Source of the DNA: Porphyromonas cangingivalis
GTDB taxonomy: Bacteria; Bacteroidota; Bacteroidia; Bacteroidales; Paludibacteraceae
Assembly: GCA_945902955.1 (NCBI GenBank)
Contig: CAMDNO010000015.1
Span: 1-46,209 of the forward strand
Length of the DNA: 46,209 bases
Direction: 5' to 3'
The position numbers and the translations under genes are program-made. Under the pieces are notes generated by a model, which did not search any database, was not told the origin of the DNA, and saw nothing but the letters and a program-made list of their open reading frames with translations. Position 1 is the stretch's first letter. Every line of letters starts with the position of its first letter. Shown in pieces: positions 1 through 5,891 of this stretch.

Positions 1-4
1 CCAA

Positions 5-20
5 TCCGTCAGCTGACGGA
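5..20. repeat. Perfect 16-bp palindrome
   Basis: TCCGTCAGCTGACGGA is identical to its reverse complement. The same CGTCAG/CTGACG core recurs inside the DUF1016 gene (3657-3739) and in the cassette-like spacer near 15844, so it looks like one member of a dispersed palindrome family. Its function is unknown. Confidence 0.6.
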
Positions 21-75
21 GGCTAAGACATATTCTCTATAAAAGATAGGAGAATTTAAAGATACTGCGTCTTGA

Positions 76-99
76 AGCCCCCTTTGGGGGTTGGGGGTC
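76..99. repeat. C/G-rich interspersed repeat
   Basis: A block of C5-TTT-G5-TT-G5 lies upstream of the first gene. Nearly the same string occurs at 40581-40602 (C4-TTTA-G4-TT-G5). Its occurrence in two unrelated intergenic regions suggests a REP-like repeat. It is not part of the downstream gene, whose signal peptide starts at 198. Confidence 0.5.
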
Positions 100-197
100 A
101 TATTACAAATAATTTAAGAAACATATCAATAATAAATTCTACTTACTTAATTTACATTGTTATATTCAAAATTATCAAATATTATTACTTCGTATTT

Positions 198-2498
198 ATG
201 AAAAAAATTGCTTTTCTAATTTCAATCTTTTCAATCGGATACGTACTTTATGCTCAGGACAATTTAGCTCTGAACCAAAAAGTAAAAGTTAGCTCCGAAC
301 CCTCTCCCACCGTACCAAAAGCCTCTGCCATGGTAGACGGGCTTATTTCGGAGCAATCGCAATGGGAAAGTGCTGAAGCTAAACAAGCATGGCTTGTACT
401 GCCGTTTTCGAAAAAAACAACATTAGGTGGTATTCATATTTATTTTGGAAATCCAAAAAATAAACCCGTCGAAGAGTTTAATATCGAATATGCAGTAAAT
501 GGGAAATGGGAAACTATTCCATCGGCCAATATTAAAGGAAATAAATTTGATGCCGTATCCATAGCTTTCGATGCCACAGTCGATGTTATTACAGATAGTT
601 TGAAAATTTCGTTTACAAAAACAAATCACAAAAATTATATCGTGCGCGAATTGTGTGCATGGCCGGTGTACCGACTTGGAATTCCTGCTTTAGGAACTGA
701 AGTCGTAGGTTATGTTGGCAAAAAAGAACCTTTTGTGCCAAAAATTTATATCAATCAAAGTGGTTTTAATATTGGTAAGCCAAAACGGTTTACAGCTCCA
801 TTGTTAGACGACGGAACAGCTTTTCAGATTGTAGAAAAGGGTCAAAATGTTCCTTTGTTTCGTGGAGTAATTCAAAAAAATATAGGCGATTTCACTTCTT
901 TCGAACCAGTAAGCGAAAAAGAATATGTACTAGTTGCCGACACTTTTAAATCATTTCCATTTCGTATCGGACAATGGTGGATAGAGCGCGTTACCTATCA
1001 GGATGCAATGGATTTTATGATTGATAGCCGGCATTATGTGGGTAATTACACAAAAAAATGCTCGGGTACTTACAGCTGGCGCGACGATTCGCATTTTGGT
1101 TGGGAATTGCATACGCTTGTGCCTCAGTATCTTTCACATCCCGAAGCTTATTTGCGAATGCATAAACAGGTGAAATACGTGGCACCAACCGATACCACAC
1201 TTTGGGGTAAAATGTTGCCTTACGATGAGTCGGCACCCGACATTGTGAAGTTAATTCATTGGGGTGCCGATGTAATTGTATCACAGAAGCTTACGCACGA
1301 ACATTTTAAAGGACAACTTGCTTATTTCTTATATGCCTGGCCCTACCTGAAACAATGGATGCCACAGCAAAACTACGATGAGGTAAAACAATATGCTCTA
1401 AAAATTTGGCAACTCGATACCGTTGACCATAATTATGCTTACAACGAAAGCCCGGGACATAATATGTTGGCCTTAAAAACGCGAATTGGAAGTACCAAAG
1501 GTGCATTGCCTCCGGGTGCATCGGTTATTCCGAACCTGATGATGTACGAAGTGGCTAAGCGCGACAATATGAAAGATGCTGCCATCTATTTTGATGCTGC
1601 TTACAAGCAAGTGGAATGGATGGTGCAAAAGTTGGATTGGAACGATCCGATGACAACAAAGGGGCAGCGCATGAGCGAATTTATTACCATGACAAGTTTG
1701 GCCTATATGCTCAAACAATATCCTGAAAATGCTCCGGCTGGTATCAAAGCAAAGATGGATGCTTGGGCAGATGTTGTAATACGTCGCTCCGACAATATGT
1801 GGGATTTCCGTAAATTAGATGATAAAGATCAATGGTGCCCTACCGGAAATTTACCACAACATTGGAACGAAGTGGGCAATATTGTTGGTTTTCCGGCTGC
1901 AGTGATGTCGATGATTGAATTTGTTGACGATAAAACGAAAGCTGACCGATTGATGCAGATTACTTATGCACAGTTAGATAATTCTTTTGGGCGAAACCCA
2001 ACCGGTCGGCACTGTTCGTACGATGCTGTAACCGAAATTGAAGGAGCTGATTTAGGCTGGTATAGCGAATATCAAGGAGGTATAGGCCAGTTAGAAAATG
2101 CTCGTTTTGTGCTCGAAGGATCGCCCAAAAATGCACATTACCCCTATCATCCCGAACGTGGAAACATTGGCTGGAGCGAAGGTTGGGTGTCGTTTAATGT
2201 GGCTTATAACCTGAGTTTGGCATATATGGCCGGACACGAAACGGAGTTTTCAACTCTAAAAGAAGGTAAATATACTATTGTAAAACTAAAAGTTCCCCAT
2301 AATTTCGATTACAACAAAGTGGAAACAATTGTAGTTGACCTTACCAATGCAAAGGGAAAAACTTCGAAACTAACTTTGGTTGAAGATTCGGAAAACTCAC
2401 CTTACTTTAGTGCAAAAGTAAAAACGCCTAAAAAGAAATCAACCGTTTCGTACGGATTAGATTATTTTAGAAAAAGTATAACAGTAGGACGCAAATAA
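198..2498 (+). CDS. Secreted GH9-like six-hairpin glycosidase with discoidin-like domain
   Basis: A 766-residue protein. I chose the ATG at 198 because a typical signal peptide (MKKIAFLISIFSIGYVLYAQ) begins there; the frame stays open further upstream only through repeat DNA. After the signal peptide comes an F5/8 type C-like (discoidin) domain of about 130 residues. A CelD_N-like Ig segment follows (motif IYINQSGFNIGKPKRF). The rest is an alpha-helical catalytic region with GH9-like C-terminal motifs (FGRNPTGRH, and WSEGWVSFNVAYN near the end). The classic GH9 DAGD motif is not obvious; an RDDSHFGWE stretch lies in about that place, so the substrate is open. Related (alpha/alpha)6 families are possible. 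There is no T9SS tail, so a periplasmic or outer-membrane location is likely. It is transcribed alone and followed by a terminator. Confidence 0.6.
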   Translation: MKKIAFLISIFSIGYVLYAQDNLALNQKVKVSSEPSPTVPKASAMVDGLISEQSQWESAEAKQAWLVLPFSKKTTLGGIHIYFGNPKNKPVEEFNIEYAVNGKWETIPSANIKGNKFDAVSIAFDATVDVITDSLKISFTKTNHKNYIVRELCAWPVYRLGIPALGTEVVGYVGKKEPFVPKIYINQSGFNIGKPKRFTAPLLDDGTAFQIVEKGQNVPLFRGVIQKNIGDFTSFEPVSEKEYVLVADTFKSFPFRIGQWWIERVTYQDAMDFMIDSRHYVGNYTKKCSGTYSWRDDSHFGWELHTLVPQYLSHPEAYLRMHKQVKYVAPTDTTLWGKMLPYDESAPDIVKLIHWGADVIVSQKLTHEHFKGQLAYFLYAWPYLKQWMPQQNYDEVKQYALKIWQLDTVDHNYAYNESPGHNMLALKTRIGSTKGALPPGASVIPNLMMYEVAKRDNMKDAAIYFDAAYKQVEWMVQKLDWNDPMTTKGQRMSEFITMTSLAYMLKQYPENAPAGIKAKMDAWADVVIRRSDNMWDFRKLDDKDQWCPTGNLPQHWNEVGNIVGFPAAVMSMIEFVDDKTKADRLMQITYAQLDNSFGRNPTGRHCSYDAVTEIEGADLGWYSEYQGGIGQLENARFVLEGSPKNAHYPYHPERGNIGWSEGWVSFNVAYNLSLAYMAGHETEFSTLKEGKYTIVKLKVPHNFDYNKVETIVVDLTNAKGKTSKLTLVEDSENSPYFSAKVKTPKKKSTVSYGLDYFRKSITVGRK

Positions 2499-2531
2499 AT
2501 TGGAGAAATTGTACAAAAAGAACCAAAAAAG

Positions 2532-2565
2532 CCTGAAAGCAATACGATTGTTTTCAGGTTTTTTT
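2532..2565 (+). terminator. Intrinsic terminator after the GH9-like gene
   Basis: CCTGAAAGCAAT pairs with ATTGTTTTCAGG (one bulge-like mismatch) around a three-base loop and is followed by a run of seven T. It starts 34 bases after the stop codon. Confidence 0.85.
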
Positions 2566-2842
2566 GTTTGAATAAATGCCCTATTAATTTCAATACCACA
2601 TAGCATAAAATCAGGAAATATTGTATAAATATACCAGTGTACAGTTAGAGTATAAGATGGTTACAGGAAGGTTACAGCTACCTTACATCTACTCCCTATA
2701 TAATGATTAATAAATATACAAAGAATGCATTGAGATATTGAATAATTATGCAAAATTTGGGGTGGGAAAGTTAACCTCAAATGGGGTAGAACAACAATCT
2801 AAATTCGTTTTTAATTGCTGTTGGATTTCTGAAAATAATGTT

Positions 2843-2850
2843 TATGTTTG
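2843..2850 (+). promoter_or_regulatory. Possible Bacteroidota -7 box (TATGTTTG)
   Basis: TATGTTTG fits the TAnnTTTG -7 consensus and lies about 70 bases before the decayed Bro-N reading frame. It is probably the relic promoter of that pseudogene. The rest of 2566-2920 is AT-rich, with no gene that I can see. Confidence 0.35.
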
Positions 2851-2920
2851 CAGGACGAAACCAAACCAAAAATTGATTATCGTATGCAAATGGAACATCC
2901 CGACTTAGCGGGAAAGGATT

Positions 2921-3165
2921 CAGATTTTTGAAGAGAAAAAAGTCTGTACCGTTTGGGACGACGAAACCGAAGAATGGTATTTCTCAGTAATAGATGTAGT
3001 TGAAGTATAAACCAGCACCGACCGTCCCCGAAAATATTGGAATGACCTTAAAAAGAAACTCAAGATTGAAGGAAGTGAGTTGTACGAAAAAATCGGACAA
3101 CTGAAAATGTAAGCACCTGATGGTAAGAATGCCATTACAGTACTCAATGCCAAACGTGGAATCTT
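2921..3165 (+). pseudogene. Bro-N antirepressor-like gene remnant, copy 1
   Basis: One frame reads FEEKKVCTVWDDETEEWYFS, then DVVEV, a stop (3008-3010), RPRKYWNDLKKKLKIEGSEL, GQLKM, a second stop (3110-3112) and APDGKN. This is the signature of the Bro-N/DinD-type antirepressor family, whose intact members continue through a TDVADTEQLFRLIQSIPS-like segment. Here two in-frame stops and loss of the 3' part show decay. The segment 3030-3109 is duplicated at 4728-4807. Such genes come from phages or mobile elements, so the remnant marks an old insertion site. Confidence 0.7.
3030..3109 (+). repeat. 80-bp direct repeat, left copy
   Basis: This segment matches 4728-4807 with a single mismatch (A at 3084, C at 4782). 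Both copies belong to Bro-N remnants, and they bracket the frameshifted DUF1016 gene and the RhuM 3' fragment. Near identity over 80 bp next to diverged flanks suggests recent duplication or gene conversion. Confidence 0.9.
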
Positions 3166-3254
3166 AAAAACCAAAAATCAATAACAAATTAGCTCTACCA
3201 AAACTTCCTCTTAAAAACAATCAAACTCCTGCCATAAATTAAAGAATAATTTAG

Positions 3255-3262
3255 TACATTTG
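3255..3262 (+). promoter_or_regulatory. Possible -7 box (TACATTTG) for the DUF1016 gene
   Basis: TACATTTG fits TAnnTTTG and lies about 90 bases upstream of the ATG at 3351. No convincing -33 TTTG element is visible, so support is modest. Confidence 0.35.
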
Positions 3263-3656
3263 GGGCGGGAAAATCAATTGAAAAATTCACTATTAAACTC
3301 TTTTTTGTTAATGAAATTGATGCTCGAAAAAACAAATTATATACAATCCTATGAAATTCGAATTTCTTGTCAGTGCAATTGAGAAAACGCACCTTGGACT
3401 TAAACAATATGCGGTAAAAGCTGTAAATGTATCGCTGACTTTACGAAACTGGCTGATTGGCTATTATATTGTTGAATTTGAACAAAATGGGGACGACCGA
3501 GCAAAATATGGCGATAAACTTTTTAAAAGATTAACCGAAAAATTAAACATAAAGGGATTAGGTGAAACGAATTTAAAAATATCACGTCAATTTTATACCA
3601 CCTATCCTCAAATCAAGGAATTATTTCTGATTAACAACAATCATTCATTTCTAACT

Positions 3657-3687
3657 GAAATTCGTCAGTTATTACCCGACGAATTTC
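3657..3687. repeat. In-frame palindromic repeat A inside the DUF1016 gene
   Basis: GAAATTCGTC (3657-3666) and GACGAATTTC (3678-3687) are perfect 10-bp inverted arms around an 11-base loop. The segment is translated as part of TEIRQLLPDEF in the interdomain linker. Confidence 0.7.
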
Positions 3688-3712
3688 AAGATGCAAATAA
3701 TCAGACAATTAC

Positions 3713-3739
3713 AATTCGTCAGTCGTTAACTGACGAATT
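3713..3739. repeat. In-frame palindromic repeat B inside the DUF1016 gene
   Basis: AATTCGTCAGT (3713-3723) and ACTGACGAATT (3729-3739) are perfect 11-bp arms around CGTTA. It is translated as IRQSLTDEF, an echo of the IRQLLPDEF encoded by repeat A 56 bases upstream. Confidence 0.75.
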
Positions 3740-4523
3740 TGGAAGCAACCTTCCTAAGTCAAAATCTTCAGAAATATATTTTGACCAAACGAACCCTGCC
3801 TATCTGCTTACACTTATTCAACAAGCCTCTTTTACTCATTTTGCTGAATTGATAAAAATTACAGATGTGAACAAAAGAAGATTTTTCGAATTGTTGATTA
3901 TTAAAACAACTCCGAATGTAAAAGAATTACAACGGCAAATAAACACACTCTCATTCGAAAGAGTAGGACTATCCAAAAACACAGACATAGCCTATAATCA
4001 ACTACTTAGCAAAATTGAACCTGAAAAGGCAACCGATGCAATAAAATCAATATTTTCTTCGACTTTTTGGAACTTAAAACCGAAGGTTTATTAGAAGAAA
4101 AAGAGCTTGAAACTGCCTTGTTAACACATTTACAAGCATTTATAGTTGAACTGGGAAATGGATTTTGTTTTGAGGCAAGACAAAAGCGAATCTTGATAGA
4201 TGATGAGTATTTTTTCGTCGATTTAGTTTTTTACCATCGAATTTTAAAATGTCATATTCTGCTTGAGCTGAAAATTGATAAGTTTAAACACGAGCACCTT
4301 TCGCAACTAAATACCTACGTATCCTACTTCCGCGAAGAAATAAAGCGACCAGATGACAATGACCCAATTGGAATTTTACTCTGTACCGAAAAGGGGAATA
4401 AGTTAGTAGAATATGCCTTAAATGGCATGGATGAACAACTTTTTGTATCAAAATACTTACTGGAATTACCTGACAAAAAACAATTAACGCAATTTGTTGA
4501 ACAAGAATTAGTAAAGTGGACAA

Positions 4524-4697
4524 ATTCTACAACTTAACGAACGTGAACTTCTTACCCATGCAGGCAAAGTAACACATGAAATGGCATTACAAAAATCGAC
4601 CGACGAATACCAAAAATTCCGACAGGAACAACGGCTACATGAAAATGAACAAAGCCTCCGTGAAATTGAAGATGATATTAAACGGCTGAATCACTGA
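4524..4697 (+). pseudogene. RhuM-family gene, 3' fragment
   Basis: In frame with the stop at 4695-4697 the sequence reads ILQLNERELLTHAGKVTHEM, ALQKSTDEYQKFRQEQ and a charged tail. This matches the C-terminus of RhuM-type (virulence protein/Fic-associated) proteins, which end with a REILTHAGKVSH-like motif. It overlaps the end of the DUF1016 frame by 14 bases in another frame and has no start of its own. The N-terminal stub of a RhuM-type gene is at 16274-16405, on the far side of the accessory block. Confidence 0.65.
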
Positions 4698-4727
4698 ATT
4701 TTTCAACCGAAATAGGTCAAATGACCT

Positions 4728-4807
4728 GAAAATATTGGAATGACCTTAAAAAGAAACTCAAGATTGAAGGAAGTGAGTTGTCCGAAAAAATCGGACAACT
4801 GAAAATG
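4728..4807 (+). repeat. 80-bp direct repeat, right copy
   Basis: Matches 3030-3109 except for one base. The downstream sequence diverges from the left copy at nucleotide level, although both still encode related residues. Confidence 0.9.
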
Positions 4808-4894
4808 CTCGCTGCCGAAGGTAAGAAATACCTAACAGATGTCGCTTCCACTGAACAACTTTTTCGGTTATTAGCGGATTATAAATCCTTATAA
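4728..4894 (+). pseudogene. Bro-N antirepressor-like gene remnant, copy 2
   Basis: The frame ending at 4892-4894 reads KYWNDLKKKLKIEGSELSEK, GQLKMLAAEGKKYLTDVAST and EQLFRLLADYKSL. It begins inside the 80-bp direct repeat and supplies the family's TDVADTEQLFRL motif that copy 1 lost. No start codon or N-terminal half is present, and the tail is truncated. Copies 1 and 2 were probably halves of related genes. Confidence 0.7.
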
Positions 4895-4990
4895 TAAAAA
4901 AGTGTAGGATTACAGATTACAAATCTTGCCCAATCGCGGAGCTGCGTATATGGTAATCTGCTTCAGGTTGATTAACTAATCTAAGGCGGT

Positions 4991-5054
4991 TTGACAGGTA
5001 CCTATCAAACTACTTGATAGGTACGTATCAAATACTTTGACAGGTACCTGTCAA
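4991..5054. repeat. Three tandem 18-bp palindromes with exact 23-bp period
   Basis: The units are TTGACAGGTACCTATCAA (4991-5008), TTGATAGGTACGTATCAA (5014-5031) and TTGACAGGTACCTGTCAA (5037-5054). The third is a perfect palindrome; the other two are near-perfect. The spacers are ACTAC and ATACT, so unit starts are exactly 23 bases apart. This could be an iteron-like or operator-like binding array, or a palindromic repeat cluster. No gene is recognisable at this spot. The nearest downstream gene is the XRE regulator at 5565. Confidence 0.85.
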
Positions 5055-5187
5055 AGTGACTTTACAATAGTATATCTACTGTCTGTTATTATCCTCATCA
5101 ACAGCAATGCTTTCACCATACCAGATGGAGCTATACTTTATCCTGAAATATGGTTTTAATTTCTTTATTAGTATAAATAATTATGTT

Positions 5188-5195
5188 TATATTTG
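5188..5195 (+). promoter_or_regulatory. Possible -7 box (TATATTTG)
   Basis: TATATTTG fits the Bacteroidota -7 consensus, with a T-rich TTTC stretch about 22 bases upstream. It points rightward into the 5200-5560 spacer and could give a long leader for the restriction-modification operon, or be the relic of a lost gene. Confidence 0.35.
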
Positions 5196-5199
5196 CAGA

Positions 5200-5520
5200 G
5201 CGGAAAAACACAACTGCACATATCCATAAATAAGGCGGGTATGCGAACTGTTTAAATTCCAATAAATGGGAAATATGCGAACTTGTAGGGGTAATAAAGA
5301 TTGTGTGTTCGCATATATTTGTGTTGGCAGCAAGCCGAAAAAAAAAGAAAAAAAGACCGTGCAAAAACAAGTCAGTTGAAACCCAAACAGACAGAGAAAA
5401 CACTTGATTTTGATTAAATCTACTCACATTTACAACTCCCAAAAGCTGACAAATCAGCAAAAAAGAAACAAAACACACAATTTTGCCTAAGAACGATAGA
5501 TTGTTGATAAGTTTTTTCAA
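5200..5520. other. Spacer with TATGCGAAC repeats, no convincing gene
   Basis: TATGCGAAC occurs at 5240-5248 and 5274-5282, and inverted as GTTCGCATA at 5307-5315. ATATGCGAAC and GTTCGCATAT can pair as a 10-bp stem. A 129-codon minus-strand frame here has a poly-F stretch from an A-rich tract and looks non-coding. The segment may be a leader or an old cassette boundary. Confidence 0.4.
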
Positions 5521-5549
5521 GAATGTATTGTTTATTTAAACAAAAACTT

Positions 5550-5557
5550 TACTTTTG
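5550..5557 (+). promoter_or_regulatory. Promoter of the restriction-modification operon (-7 box TACTTTTG)
   Basis: TACTTTTG fits TAnnTTTG and has a TTG at 5528-5530, about 20 bases upstream, as a -33 candidate. The expected start of transcription is about 5564, right at the ATG at 5565. The message would be leaderless, or would use the second ATG at 5580. Confidence 0.5.
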
Positions 5558-5564
5558 ACAAATA

Positions 5565-5891
5565 ATGTCAACGAAATATATGTCAACAGAAACACTAGGC
5601 GAAAAGCTAAGACAATTAAGAGAGAAAAACGAGCTACCACTTCGAAAAGTAGCTGCATTAATTGATATTGATGTGGCTATTTTAAGCAAGATGGAACGTA
5701 GTGAACGAAAACTCTCAAAAGAAGTTGTGCTAAAATTAGCAGAATTATACAAATACGATATTGAGGAACTTTTAGTTTTATTTTTAAGCGAAAAAATAAT
5801 GTATGAGATTCAAGATGAGGAATTTGGAGAGAAAGCATTGATAGTCGCAGAAAAGAGAGTAAAATATTTAAAAGCAAACAAGAACAAATGA
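5565..5891 (+). CDS. XRE-family regulator of the restriction-modification operon
   Basis: A 108-residue helix-turn-helix protein. The motif ETLGEKLRQLREKNELPLRK, then VAALIDIDVAILSKMERSER and KLSKEVVLKLAELY, is a complete XRE/Cro-type domain in residues 8-60. A short charged tail follows. It has the size and position of a controller-like protein that delays the nuclease. Its stop overlaps the next start (ATGA at 5888-5891), so the two genes are translationally coupled. An alternative start is the ATG at 5580, which loses only five residues. The predicted promoter lies immediately upstream, so autoregulation is likely, though the operator is not evident. Confidence 0.85.
   Translation: MSTKYMSTETLGEKLRQLREKNELPLRKVAALIDIDVAILSKMERSERKLSKEVVLKLAELYKYDIEELLVLFLSEKIMYEIQDEEFGEKALIVAEKRVKYLKANKNK

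Larger units (their letters stand above)
3351..4537 (+). pseudogene. Frameshifted DUF1016 (YhcG-type PDDEXK) nuclease gene
   Basis: Two overlapping frames together make one DUF1016 protein. The first (3351-4094) carries the N-terminal domain, with LRNWLIGYYIVEFEQ, NLKISRQFYTTYPQI and later FTHFAELIKI and LSFERVGLSKN. The second frame carries the C-terminal nuclease domain, with FLELKTEGLLEE, FEARQKRILIDDEYFFVDLV, FYHRILKCHILLELKI and GILLCTEKGNKLVEYAL. The frame switch is near 4045-4055, where the -1 frame reads IFFDFLELK, matching the usual family sequence. A sequencing error or a true inactivating indel are both possible. The putative nuclease residues (D, E-L-K) are present in the second frame. 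Two palindromic repeats sit in the linker between the domains. Confidence 0.8.

Noticed and set aside
4067-4537. The second DUF1016 frame as an independent gene
   Set aside because: It would need a TTG start in the middle of a conserved motif, and the family homology continues upstream in the same frame. A broken single gene explains it better.
4991-5054. CRISPR array
   Set aside because: The 23-bp period leaves only 5-base spacers between palindromes, far too short for CRISPR spacers, and no cas genes are present.
5131-5520. 129-codon minus-strand frame in the spacer before the XRE gene
   Set aside because: It contains a poly-Phe run from an A-rich tract, runs through inverted repeats, and has no recognisable domain or promoter. 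It looks like an open frame by chance in AT-rich DNA.
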